Source: Shouchella clausii (GTDB lineage: Bacteria > Bacillota > Bacilli > Bacillales > Bacillaceae_D). Taken from it: 64,000 nt of DNA. This document shows, piece by piece, positions 54,548 through 63,388 of this stretch. How positions within the stretch are numbered: the stretch's first letter is position 1; each line of letters starts with the position of its first letter. The stretch is taken from contig NZ_CP019985.1 of the NCBI RefSeq assembly GCF_002250115.1, forward strand, positions 1,054,001 to 1,118,000. Direction: 5' to 3'. A model generated the notes under the pieces. That model made no database searches and was not told the origin of the DNA. It saw nothing but the letters and a program-made list of their open reading frames with translations. Made by a program: the position numbers and the translations under genes.

Positions 54548-56032
54548 TTAGGTTAAAAGTGCGTGAATTGCATTTTTCCATTCTGAATAGAACTTTTCTC
54601 TTTTTTTTGGACTCATTTTCGGCTCAAAAATATGTTGTTCATTCCTTAGTTGGTCAATCACTTCGATAGAATCCCATAAACGTATGCCGAGCCCACCAAG
54701 GTATGCAGAACCTAGAGCCGATAACTCGGAAACATTTGAGACGATCACTCTAATTCCAAGTACATCAGATAGAAATTGCATTAAAAATGCATTTGTTGTT
54801 GCACCGCCATCGACTTTTAATTCTTTTACAGCTACATTCGTATCTTGATAGATAAGCTGTACAACGTCTTTTACCTGGTACACGATACTCTCTAATCCTG
54901 CTCTTATAATGTGAGATTTGTTCGTGTTTCTGCTCATACCCGTAATACCAGCCCGTGTATTTGGACTCCAATAAGGCGCACCTAGTCCAACAAATGCAGG
55001 TACTAAATATACGCCACCATTATCCTCCAACATAGCCGCCAATGTTTCAGCTTCAGAGAAATCATCGAATAAAGTTAAATCCTCTTTCATCCACTTCATA
55101 ATGTCACCTGTCGTATGGATGATTCCTTCGGAAGCATACGTAACCTCTCCATTAAGACCCCAAGCTATGGAAGTAACCAAACCGTCTTTCGCATCTACGT
55201 GTTCTTCTGTATACACCATTACCGATGTTCCTGTCCCAAAAGTAGCTTTTGCCATACCTTTATCAAAACACCGTTGTGCAAACAGAGCTGCTTGAGAATC
55301 ACCTATAATCCCCGATACAGGAATCTTAGGGATGAATAATTCTCTATCTTCTATGAACCCATATACTTCATCAGAAAATTTCACTTCAGGTAACATTAAT
55401 TTTGGTATATCAAAAATATCAAGCAATTCATCATCCCAATTTAAGGAATTAATATTAAATAGTAGTGTTCTACTCGCATTTGTTACGTCTGTAGCGTGAA
55501 CGCTCCCAGTTGTCAGCTTCCATAACAACCAGCTATCCATTGTTCCGAGTAAAAGGTCGCCATTTTCCGCCCTCTCTCGTGCACCTGTAATATTATCTAG
55601 AATCCACTTTACTTTAGTCGCAGAGAAGTAAGGATCAATCGTTAGACCAGTCTTCGAATGAATCTTTTCTTCATATCCTTCCTGTTTCAGAAATGTACAT
55701 ATAGAAGTAGTTCTCCGACATTGCCATACGATTGCGTTATAAACCGGCTCTCCCGTTTGCTTGTCCCAAACAATAACCGTCTCGCGCTGATTTGTTATTG
55801 TAAGGGCTTTTAGTTTGCTAATTATTGTTTGATTGGATTCAGCTATTGCATTAATTACTTCCTTTACACGTTCATATATCTCAATCGGGTCATGTTCCAC
55901 CCAACCCGATTGAGGATATATTTGCTTGTGGCTTCCTGTCTTTTTTGCTACAACATTGCCTTGTTGATCGACAATAAGCGCTTTTGTGCCAGATGTGCTC
56001 TGGTCTATAACAAGAATGTATTGGTCATCCAT
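54548..56032 (-). CDS. GlpK-like FGGY sugar kinase (possible apulose kinase)
   Basis: 494 residues, both FGGY domains complete: LVIDQSTSGTKALIVD at the start (phosphate 1 loop), NQRETVIVWDKQTGEP and WQCRRT (about 80-105), GTGTSVMVY, and the C-terminal GGATTNAFLMQFLSDVLG. Sequence style is glycerol-kinase-like, but no glp genes are present; neighbours are an isomerase and a split transketolase. In the known apiose pathway an FGGY kinase (AplK) makes apulose 4-phosphate, which fits this context. ATG 56032 follows GAGG at 8 bases. Glycerol or another ketose remains possible. Confidence 0.8.
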   Translation of the reverse strand: MDDQYILVIDQSTSGTKALIVDQQGNVVAKKTGSHKQIYPQSGWVEHDPIEIYERVKEVINAIAESNQTIISKLKALTITNQRETVIVWDKQTGEPVYNAIVWQCRRTTSICTFLKQEGYEEKIHSKTGLTIDPYFSATKVKWILDNITGARERAENGDLLLGTMDSWLLWKLTTGSVHATDVTNASRTLLFNINSLNWDDELLDIFDIPKLMLPEVKFSDEVYGFIEDRELFIPKIPVSGIIGDSQAALFAQRCFDKGMAKATFGTGTSVMVYTEEHVDAKDGLVTSIAWGLNGEVTYASEGIIHTTGDIMKWMKEDLTLFDDFSEAETLAAMLEDNGGVYLVPAFVGLGAPYWSPNTRAGITGMSRNTNKSHIIRAGLESIVYQVKDVVQLIYQDTNVAVKELKVDGGATTNAFLMQFLSDVLGIRVIVSNVSELSALGSAYLGGLGIRLWDSIEVIDQLRNEQHIFEPKMSPKKREKFYSEWKNAIHALLT

Positions 56033-56042
56033 TTTAACAACC

Positions 56043-57010
56043 TCACTCGTTACCAATCATTTCTTTAGCGATAGTAGAAACATTTGGAGCACTCAAGCCA
56101 TAATGTTCAAACACTTCTTTTGTATTGCCTGTTATCGCTGGTTCATCCGGAATGCCAATGATTTTGATAGGAACAGGGTAATTTTGTGAAATCACTTCTG
56201 AAACGGCAGAACCAAGTCCGCCATAAATACTATGTTCCTCTATCGTAATGATTCGTGCCGTTTCTTTAGCTGCTTTTATAACAGCTTTCTCATCTAGCGG
56301 CTTGATCGTATGCATATTTAATACTCTGCAAGCAATCCCTTCTGATTTAAGTAAATAAGCTGCATCAAGTGCAATGCGTACAGTTTCTCCCGATGCAATG
56401 ATGGTTAGATCGTTTCCTTCATGCATCGTAACTGCCTTGCCAATTTCAAAATCGTAATTCTCATTTATATAAGAATCCTCCACAGGGTTTCTGCCAATTC
56501 TCATATAAACAGGTGTATGATAATCCACTAAGGCTTCGGTCATTTTTTTGGCTTCATGACGATCAGCAGGCATCATGACGTGTAAATCCGGTATGGCTCT
56601 GGTCACGGCCAAATCTTGTAGGGAGTGATGTGACATACCAAGCGCTCCATAACTCACACCGCCGCTAATTCCAATTAACTTAACATTCGTTCTTGAGTAA
56701 GCAATATCAACTTTAATCTGCTCTATGCTTCGCATGCTTAGAAAACAGGCCGGAGAAGCTACAAACGGCTTTTTTCCAGACGCCGCCAAGCCGGCTGCAA
56801 TCCCTACTAAGTTTTGCTCTGCTATTCCTACTTCTACCAGTTGGTCTGGCAGCGCATCTGCGATTGACGCCATGGATGCTGAACCTCTGGAATCACTTGT
56901 TAATACTAAAATGTCTTTATTTTTTTTGCCAAATGTAGCAGAGTATCACTGATGACTTTCCGGTTTGCAATCTTATTTCCAGGTTTCTTTTTAAGTGCTG
57001 CATGATTCAT
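56043..57010 (-). pseudogene. Transketolase C-terminal subunit, frameshifted at an A8 tract
   Basis: C-terminal half (pyrimidine-binding and C domains) of a split transketolase. The gene starts at ATG 57010, overlapping the stop of the N-subunit gene (ATGA) with GGAGG before it, and reads NHAALKKKPGNKIANRKVIS on to DTLLHLAKK, then meets a run of eight A (minus strand of 56927-56920) and a stop soon after. In the next frame the protein continues perfectly: KDILVLTSDSRGSASMASIA and on to residue 276 of the second frame, with VEVGIAEQNLVGIAAG. One extra A restores it. The run GCA AAA AAA A fits -1 slippage, so it may be programmed or phase-variable rather than dead. Without repair, no functional enzyme. 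Confidence 0.8.
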
Positions 57011-57837
57011 GATAATACCTCCAATTGCTCAGAAAGTTCCTTCATTGCTAATTCATACTCTTTTTTAGTTGGAACGTGATGGTGCCAACCAGCCACATTT
57101 TCTGCCAGTGATATGCCCTTCCCTTTAATTGTGTTGGCAAGAATGATTGTAGGTTTTCCAATCGTCTTGGGCACTTCATTTAGAACTCTTACTAGTTCAG
57201 CTACATCATTGCCATCAACTTCAACCACACTCCAACCAAAGCTTTCCCACTTTTTATCAAGTGGTTCATTATTCATAACATCGCTTGTACGACCAGTGAT
57301 TTGCAATCTATTTCTATCAATGATTCCAATTAAGTTGTCTAGCTTATATTGTGATGCAGCCATAGCGGCTTCCCAAACAGAGCCTTCTGCTAGCTCACCA
57401 TCCCCCATTAATGTGAAAACTCTATAGGATTTATGATCCTGCTTAGCGGCTAAAGCCATTCCCACCGATATTGATAATCCGTGCCCTAATGACCCAGTGT
57501 TCATCTCCACGCCTGAAACCTTATTATTCGGATGTCCTATTAATCTAGACTTGAATTTAGAAAACGTTTTTAATTCTTCTTTTGGGAAAAACCCCCTATC
57601 AGCTAATACCGCCCAATAAGATTCAACGGCATGACCTTTACTCTGAATATAACGATCCCTATCTTCCCATGTTGGATTTTGCGGGTCGACATTCATCACA
57701 CTATAGTAAAGAACTGTTAAAATATCAGTGTTTGATAAGGATGAGCCTGTATGACCTGTACCAGCTTCATAAATTGTTTCAAGCAACAACTTTCTGATCT
57801 CAACAGCTTTACGCTTCAAAAATTTTATATCCTCCAT
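57007..57837 (-). CDS. Transketolase N-terminal subunit (thiamine diphosphate-binding)
   Basis: 276 residues, the N-terminal half of a split transketolase. ThDP/metal motif MGDGELAEGSVWEAA (about 149-163) with NRLQ, and GHTGSSLSNTDIL near residue 23 for cofactor and substrate contacts. ATG 57837 follows GGAGGGAG. Split transketolases of this kind include the AptA/AptB pair that acts on apulose 4-phosphate and glyceraldehyde 3-phosphate to give xylulose 5-phosphate and dihydroxyacetone phosphate. Here they lie between an isomerase and an FGGY kinase, matching that pathway. Confidence 0.88.
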   Translation of the reverse strand: MEDIKFLKRKAVEIRKLLLETIYEAGTGHTGSSLSNTDILTVLYYSVMNVDPQNPTWEDRDRYIQSKGHAVESYWAVLADRGFFPKEELKTFSKFKSRLIGHPNNKVSGVEMNTGSLGHGLSISVGMALAAKQDHKSYRVFTLMGDGELAEGSVWEAAMAASQYKLDNLIGIIDRNRLQITGRTSDVMNNEPLDKKWESFGWSVVEVDGNDVAELVRVLNEVPKTIGKPTIILANTIKGKGISLAENVAGWHHHVPTKKEYELAMKELSEQLEVLS

Positions 57838-57856
57838 AAATCTCCCTCCAATTGCA

Positions 57857-59293
57857 TTATTCATTAATGTCACTGCCACGCAACCAAGCTTGAATCTCTT
57901 CTGTTGTAGGATCCACAGGGTCTGGTGTTAAACCAGGTATATATTGACACGCTTCATATATAACGGGTATGACATTGGCATGAATTCCAGTTGAATGGTG
58001 AATATATGGACCTTTAACTAATTTTTCTTCCCATAGCGGCCAATCATTCACTTCTACCCATACATACGACCCTCTTGAATATGGCCCTTCAATTCCTTTA
58101 GCTTTCCCTAAAAAAATGGAATACTCTCCATGGTCACCATCAAAGCGCGCGATTGTCATCTCCCCGCCTTTTATCTCCCCTTCATGCGTACCAGGTGAAT
58201 GATCTTCAAATAAAAAGTGTTTATTTAACTTAGGCTTCTCTTCCACACTTAGGGAAACCGGAAAATTTCCACAATGGAATAGCAACTCTCCATTTGGATT
58301 TTCAGGGTGTCTAATTGTAATATCTGCAAAAAAAGTTGGTAACGTGTTCAAAGTTGCTGCTTGAACCATAATGGATGTGATTGCACCATGAATATCTGTT
58401 TCGCAAGTAACTGGGATTTGTTCATCAGTTAAGATTGCATTTGCCAAACAAGGCATAATTCCAATGATGTCTTGTAATGTAGACCAGCATTGAATAGCAA
58501 TAGCTGAGCTGCCTGTTTCTTCGGCATATCGCTTCATCGCAACTTTTAGTGAAGCAATACGACGAATGTATTTTTCTTCAACCATGCTCCAGTCAAGTGT
58601 TTCTTTAATATAGTCGATCGCTTGATCTAACTCTGCACTTCCTTCTTCCTCAACTTTTAACGTTTTTTGCTTTATTTCATCTAAGGTAATCGGGTAAATT
58701 TGGATCCCGAACTTTTCCAGCAATTCCCCTTCATTACATATCACTGACCAAAAATCAGAAGGTCTGGTTGAGATTTGAAGGATTCGGAGCTGTTTAAATT
58801 GCTTCACAACATTCGCGGCACCGATAAAATTTTTAAATCCTCTTTCAAAGACTTTAGAATCAACAGCACTGTTTGTTATATAAGTAAACGGTACGTTAAA
58901 CCTGCGAAGCACCTTGCCTGTTGCAAAGATTCCACATTGCGTATCCCGCAGTCGCATCCCATTTTCCAGTGGAGCCTCATCTCTCGGTCCCCATATTAAT
59001 ATAGGTTTATCGACTGCTTTGGCAATTTTGGCCACAAGATCTTCCGTACCAAAATTACAATGCGGAAAAAATAATGCATCTACACCCTTAGATTGAAATC
59101 GATTTACAATCGCAGCTTCATCTGAACGATTATATAGTAGACCTTCGTCATTGATTCCTTCTAAATCGACAATTTCTATTTCCAATCCAAAACTCTTTAT
59201 TTTCTTTATTATCAACTCTTTGTATTTATATGCGTCTTCTTTACTAAACACGAATCTCCGTGTTGGAGCAAAGCCCAACTTTAGCTTATCCAT
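57857..59293 (-). CDS. L-fucose/arabinose isomerase-like sugar isomerase
   Basis: 478 residues with the fucose-isomerase fold; C-terminal half carries candidate metal ligands in TCETDIHGA (about 312-320), LLFHCGNFP and the final HHSTGIHANV (about 437-446). The N-terminal half has ADALFFPHCNFGTE-like text (VDALFFPHCNFGTED). Likely converts an aldose to a ketose for the kinase three genes downstream. In the predicted pathway that is apiose to apulose, but other aldoses are possible, and the known apiose isomerase need not share this fold. First gene of the operon; GGGGGAG precedes the ATG. Confidence 0.8.
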   Translation of the reverse strand: MDKLKLGFAPTRRFVFSKEDAYKYKELIIKKIKSFGLEIEIVDLEGINDEGLLYNRSDEAAIVNRFQSKGVDALFFPHCNFGTEDLVAKIAKAVDKPILIWGPRDEAPLENGMRLRDTQCGIFATGKVLRRFNVPFTYITNSAVDSKVFERGFKNFIGAANVVKQFKQLRILQISTRPSDFWSVICNEGELLEKFGIQIYPITLDEIKQKTLKVEEEGSAELDQAIDYIKETLDWSMVEEKYIRRIASLKVAMKRYAEETGSSAIAIQCWSTLQDIIGIMPCLANAILTDEQIPVTCETDIHGAITSIMVQAATLNTLPTFFADITIRHPENPNGELLFHCGNFPVSLSVEEKPKLNKHFLFEDHSPGTHEGEIKGGEMTIARFDGDHGEYSIFLGKAKGIEGPYSRGSYVWVEVNDWPLWEEKLVKGPYIHHSTGIHANVIPVIYEACQYIPGLTPDPVDPTTEEIQAWLRGSDINE

Positions 59294-59391
59294 ATTACTC
59301 CCCCCACAATTTTAACTTTAATACTCCTAAACAAAAGTAAACAAAAAACTAAAAAAACGATGAAAATCTAATAAAACCGGATTAATACGAG

Positions 59392-59425
59392 TTAGTTATC
59401 GAGATTAGAGTATCACCCTAACTAA
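59392..59425. promoter_or_regulatory. Inverted repeat flanking the -10 of the sugar operon
   Basis: TTAGTTA (59392-59398) and TAACTAA (59419-59425), perfect 7-base arms that bracket the -10 box. Candidate operator for the divergent LacI-type regulator, though widely spaced for that family. Confidence 0.4.
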
Positions 59426-59436
59426 ACCGAAGTCAA
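59407..59436 (-). promoter_or_regulatory. Promoter of the predicted apiosyl-glucoside operon
   Basis: On the minus strand TTGACT (59436-59431), 18-base spacer with TGA directly before TACTCT (59412-59407), an extended -10. Lies about 115 bases before the isomerase start. Confidence 0.6.
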
Positions 59437-59661
59437 CACATTTATATAAAATTTACATTTATTTTTTATACAATGTAACCGTTTTAATTTAGTTATGTTT
59501 AGTCATTTTTAAACTTAAACCTTTTTATTTTAGTATGTTTTACCTGATTAGATGCCTATTTCAACAAGTTTGACATCACTAAATTCTTCCACTAAACTAT
59601 GTATAAATAAGTTATTAGAATGATACAGGACATCTCAATTAATTTAAGTTGGAGGATATAG

Positions 59662-60696
59662 ATGAAGATTGATGACATTGCAAAAATTGCCAAGGTCTCC
59701 AAGTCCGCCGTTTCATTGGCTTTAAATGGAAAGCCTGGTGTCAGTCAAGAAACGAGAGAAAGAATTTTAAAAATCGCAGAAAAGCACGATTATAACCCAA
59801 GACCTTTTTCAAAAGCACCCAACAATAACAAATCAAAGATTTTCCGTTTTGTCGCATGTACACATACCGGAATTATCACTGATCAATATCAATCTCAATC
59901 TTTTTTTATGGAGTTAATTAATAATATAGATCAATCTATTACCTCAAAAGGATATTCTTTAATCATTTCCTCAATCAATGTTGACTCATTGGAGCAAGAA
60001 ATAACTAACCTAGAGAAACAGCAACGTTCTTCTGGAATATTAATGCTAGGAACAAACTTAACTGAAGAGCAAATCAAAGCTGTAGCTAAATTGCAACCAA
60101 ATTTGATTGTTTTAGATACATGCTTTGAAACCTTAGATGTTAGCTTTATAGTAATGAATAATGCTTTGGGGGCCTATCAAGCGGGGGAATATCTTGTAGG
60201 ATTAGGTCATAAAAAGATTGGCTATGTTGAATCTAACTCTAGAATGTACAATTTTAATATGAGAAAAAGAGGGTTCCAAAAAGTCATTTCAGAAAACAAT
60301 TTAATGATCAAGCCTGAACACATATTTCAAATGTCACCTACCGATGTCTCTGTTCAAGAAGCGTTCAAGCAATCGATATTGAATTTAAAAGGCAACTTGC
60401 CTACAGCCTTATTTTGTGAATGCGACTACATGGCGATTAGCGTAATCAAAACACTTAACGATTTAAACTTAACCGTTCCTGAAGATATATCAGTCATTGG
60501 TTTCGATAATATTACTGAGTCAAAAATAATAAGTCCAGAATTAACGACGATCCATGTAAAGAAAGATAAAATTTCATCACTTGCTGTCGAGAAGTTAACT
60601 AGAGAAATAGATCACAATGAAGATGTTAAAATGAAAATCTTTGTCGACACTGAACTTATTGTTAGAAAATCTTGTTGTTCACAAAACGGAACGTGA
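59662..60696 (+). CDS. LacI-family transcription regulator
   Basis: 344 residues. N-terminal HTH (about 1-50): IDDIAKIAKVSKSAVSLALNG and the hinge NPRPFSK; then a periplasmic-binding-protein-like sensor domain to the end, with DISVIGFDNITESKIISPELTTIH near residues 272-295 (seen as DISVIGFDNITES). Divergent from the sugar operon, so it is the likely repressor, released by a pathway sugar or sugar phosphate. TTGGAGGATATAG precedes the ATG. Confidence 0.93.
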   Translation: MKIDDIAKIAKVSKSAVSLALNGKPGVSQETRERILKIAEKHDYNPRPFSKAPNNNKSKIFRFVACTHTGIITDQYQSQSFFMELINNIDQSITSKGYSLIISSINVDSLEQEITNLEKQQRSSGILMLGTNLTEEQIKAVAKLQPNLIVLDTCFETLDVSFIVMNNALGAYQAGEYLVGLGHKKIGYVESNSRMYNFNMRKRGFQKVISENNLMIKPEHIFQMSPTDVSVQEAFKQSILNLKGNLPTALFCECDYMAISVIKTLNDLNLTVPEDISVIGFDNITESKIISPELTTIHVKKDKISSLAVEKLTREIDHNEDVKMKIFVDTELIVRKSCCSQNGT

Positions 60697-61076
60697 AAAA
60701 AGGGATTGATTTAAAATGAATCTCTTCTATAGCATTGAACTTCGGATAGTGCATCTATCCCCGTTTAGTCCCCCTTTTAGCAAACTGTAGCCAGTTCGAG
60801 CAATGTTATCGGCAAAGTGCGCCATGCCTGGTATGCGAAACACTTTATTGATGCCTCGCTACGGAAAAGCCGATGGTAAATATGCAGGGATCAACAAACA
60901 TTGGCGATTCCACTTTATTTTTTTAATTCGGGAAATAATTGACCAAAATTTTTCTCGTGCCTGCCACGGGGCACGGGCCTCAATACACGGTAAATATTCT
61001 ACAACCTAAAAGGTTTTATATGTAAATCGTTTATAATCTATCCCATTCCCCTTTTAAATGTTCTTTGTTCACCTAC
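60697..61076. other. Gap between the LacI gene and glmS
   Basis: About 380 bases with no supported gene. A weak stem AGGGATT/AATCTCT lies right after the regulator stop (60703-60726), and a GC-rich stem CGTGCC/GGCACG near 60957-60977. The rest shows nothing I can interpret. Confidence 0.5.
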
Positions 61077-61114
61077 AAAAAACACCCCTTTGGCTAAGCA
61101 TAACCAAAGGGGTG
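61077..61114 (-). terminator. Terminator of glmS
   Basis: CACCCCTTTGG (minus-strand arm 61114-61104) pairs with CCAAAGGGGTG (61093-61083), followed by TTTTTT on the minus strand. Confidence 0.9.
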
Positions 61115-61166
61115 AACCTTCACGATTTTTTAAAAACCAGATTTCTCATTCAGGATAACAACAACC

Positions 61167-62969
61167 CTACTCCACCGTCACGCTCTTCGCTAAGTTCCGT
61201 GGTTTGTCGACGTCGCAGCCTCTGTGCAGCGCGGCATAGTAGGCAATCAGCTGTGTCGGAATGACCGAGACAAGTGGCGTCAGCAATTCGTGTACGCGCG
61301 GCAAGACAACCGCATCGCCTTCTTGGTCTAAACCTTCCATCGAAATGATCGCTGTGGCTGCTCCTCGGCTTGCGACTTCTTGCACATTGCCACGAATGCT
61401 TAAGTTGACATGCTCTTGCGTAGCGAGGGCAATGACAGGCGTTCCGTCTTCAATAAGCGCGATGGTGCCATGCTTCAGTTCGCCGCCGGCAAATCCTTCT
61501 GCTTGAATATAGGAAATCTCTTTTAACTTCAATGCCCCTTCAAGGGCCACGAAGTAATCGGATGTACGGCCGATAAAGAATGCATTGCGTGTCACGGATA
61601 AGTAATCGCGGGCAATTTGTTCCATTTCGTCTTTTTGGTTGCAGAGCGACTCCATTGCATTGGCAGCGATGGCTAGCTCTTGCAGCAAATCAAAATCAAG
61701 CGTTTTTCCTGCTGCGTTGGCTACATCAACAGCAAGCAAGGCGAGAACAGCAATTTGTGCTGTGTATGCTTTTGTAGAAGCGACAGCTATTTCTGGCCCT
61801 GCAAACGTGTGCAGCGTATAATCGGCTTCACGGGAAAGCGTCGATCCTGGCACATTTGTAATTGTAAGCGTGCGGTGGCCTTGTTTTTTGACGTTCACGA
61901 GCACGCCGCGGGAATCAGCAGTTTCGCCGCTTTGTGAAATAAAGACAAAGAGTGGTTTTTCAGATAAGAGCGGCATATTGTACAAAAATTCGCTCGCAAT
62001 ATGCACTTCTGTCGGTTTGCCGGAAACGCGTTCGAGCAGCTGTTTTCCAACTAGGCCAGCATGGTAGCTTGTTCCTGCTGCAACAATGTAAATCCGGTCG
62101 CTTTCTTTCATTGCTGCGCGGATGTCTTCATCGAGGCGCGTGCTGCCATCTTCGTGTTGGTACTTTTGGATGATGTTGCGAATGACGAATGGTTGTTCAT
62201 CAATCTCTTTTAGCATAAAGTGGGCGTATGTGCCTTTTTCAATGTCGCTTACATCAAGCTCGGCTGTGTAAGGCTTGCGCTCTTGCACATCACCGGCCAA
62301 TGTTTTGATTTCAATGCGATCGCGTCTGACTATCACGAGCTCTTCATCCATGATTTCAATAAACTGATCAGTGACAGTAAGCATCGCCATTGCGTCTGAG
62401 GCAACGACATTCGCATTTTCGCCAACACCAACTAAAAGCGGGCTCTTGTTTTTTCCGACAAAAATCGTGTCTGGGTCGTCCTTATCAAGAAGAGCAATCG
62501 CATAAGAGCCCTTCATAAGCGAGAGCGCTTTGCTGACAGCTTCTTCGGTTGTAAGTCCTTCCCCAGCCAATTGTTCAATAAACTGAACAATCACTTCCGT
62601 GTCCGTATCGCTTTTTAGCTGTACATCGGCTAAATAATCGCGCTTAATTTGCTCGTAGTTTTCAATGACACCATTGTGTACGAGCGTATACCGTTCTGTT
62701 GCGCTTTGATGAGGGTGTGCGTTTAATTGGCTTGGGACGCCATGAGTCGCCCAGCGCGTATGCCCGATTCCGACTGTTGAGTGGACATTTTCATCAACAG
62801 CCTTGCGCAATGTGGCGATTCGGCCCTTTTCCTTAAACACCTCGGTACCGCTTTCTGTCCGGACTGCAATGCCAGCGGAGTCGTAGCCCCGGTATTCCAG
62901 TTTTTCCAGACCACTTAGCAAGATTTCCTTTGCATCCTCATTTCCGATGTACCCAACAATTCCACACAT
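61167..62969 (-). CDS. glmS: Glutamine-fructose-6-phosphate aminotransferase
   Basis: 600 residues. It makes glucosamine 6-phosphate from fructose 6-phosphate and glutamine, the first step to UDP-GlcNAc for cell wall. N-terminal nucleophile Cys follows the start Met (MCGIVGYIG); glutaminase motifs GHTRWATHG and NGVIENY follow; two SIS domains start near 290 ([19 protein letters not shown]), and the end KSVTVE is the family C-terminus. The frame is open further upstream, but there it is the ribozyme. Feedback control is by the leader ribozyme. Confidence 0.98.
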   Translation of the reverse strand: MCGIVGYIGNEDAKEILLSGLEKLEYRGYDSAGIAVRTESGTEVFKEKGRIATLRKAVDENVHSTVGIGHTRWATHGVPSQLNAHPHQSATERYTLVHNGVIENYEQIKRDYLADVQLKSDTDTEVIVQFIEQLAGEGLTTEEAVSKALSLMKGSYAIALLDKDDPDTIFVGKNKSPLLVGVGENANVVASDAMAMLTVTDQFIEIMDEELVIVRRDRIEIKTLAGDVQERKPYTAELDVSDIEKGTYAHFMLKEIDEQPFVIRNIIQKYQHEDGSTRLDEDIRAAMKESDRIYIVAAGTSYHAGLVGKQLLERVSGKPTEVHIASEFLYNMPLLSEKPLFVFISQSGETADSRGVLVNVKKQGHRTLTITNVPGSTLSREADYTLHTFAGPEIAVASTKAYTAQIAVLALLAVDVANAAGKTLDFDLLQELAIAANAMESLCNQKDEMEQIARDYLSVTRNAFFIGRTSDYFVALEGALKLKEISYIQAEGFAGGELKHGTIALIEDGTPVIALATQEHVNLSIRGNVQEVASRGAATAIISMEGLDQEGDAVVLPRVHELLTPLVSVIPTQLIAYYAALHRGCDVDKPRNLAKSVTVE

Positions 62970-62981
62970 ATTTTTCGTATC

Positions 62982-62996
62982 CTCCCGCAGTGGGAG
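62982..62996 (-). promoter_or_regulatory. Hairpin over the glmS ribosome binding site
   Basis: On the minus strand CTCCC (62996-62992), ACTGC, GGGAG (62986-62982); the second arm is the GGGAGG ribosome binding site of glmS. Could lower translation when the leader is cut or folded. Confidence 0.4.
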
Positions 62997-63064
62997 CATC
63001 GACCTGCAGGGGCAGACGTGCCCCCACTCTTTGAATTTGTTGCGTGCTGCTTTTGTTTTTGTGC

Positions 63065-63190
63065 AACAGGTCACCCCATTGTTTTGACAAAAGCTTGCGG
63101 CTGTCACACGCAGCCGGAGGGAACCCGCCGAAAGTTCGATTAGCCCTCTCCTCGTCAACTGGCATCGTGCCAGTCCTGGCGCTTTGGTGT
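63065..63190 (-). ncRNA. glmS ribozyme (glucosamine-6-phosphate-dependent)
   Basis: Minus-strand leader with the conserved core: AAAGCGCCAGGACTGGC at the 5' side, GACGAGG-AGAGGGCTAATCGA, TTCGGCGGG, CCTCCGGCTGCGTG and CAAAACAATGGGGTGACC at the 3' side. Cleavage is expected between A63183 and G63182 (before GCGCC). Glucosamine 6-phosphate acts as coenzyme; the cut transcript is degraded, closing a feedback loop on glmS. Confidence 0.95.
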
Positions 63191-63352
63191 ATGAAATTCA
63201 TACAAGACTCATAATAAAGGAATGGAGAATTGCCGTCAATCGATTTCATAGGTTCTCCACAATTTTAAAATATGCACCTGTTTCGTTCGGCGGAACGGTT
63301 TGTTATTCAAAAGGGCAAAACAGCACTTGTTCTAGCGGAAATTTGGCTACAT

Positions 63353-63387
63353 AAAAAAGCATTGCCATATTGCGGCAATGCTTTTTT
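63353..63387 (-). terminator. Terminator of glmM
   Basis: AAAAAAGCATTGCC (63353-63366) and GGCAATGCTTTTTT (63374-63387) form an uninterrupted stem; symmetric, so it ends in a T-run on either strand. It separates glmM from the glmS leader. Confidence 0.9.
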
Positions 63388-63388
63388 A

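Larger units (their letters stand above)
59294..59661. promoter_or_regulatory. Divergent control region between the sugar operon and lacI-type gene
   Basis: AT-rich, with several TTTAGT/ACTAAA words (near 59425, 59487, 59497, 59538, 59581) that could be half-sites of the regulator. A degenerate cre-like ATGTAACCGTTTTAA lies at 59473. No gene. Confidence 0.5.

Noticed and set aside
60803-61009. 68-codon plus-strand frame in the gap before glmS
   Set aside because: No ribosome binding site, odd composition, no recognised domain.
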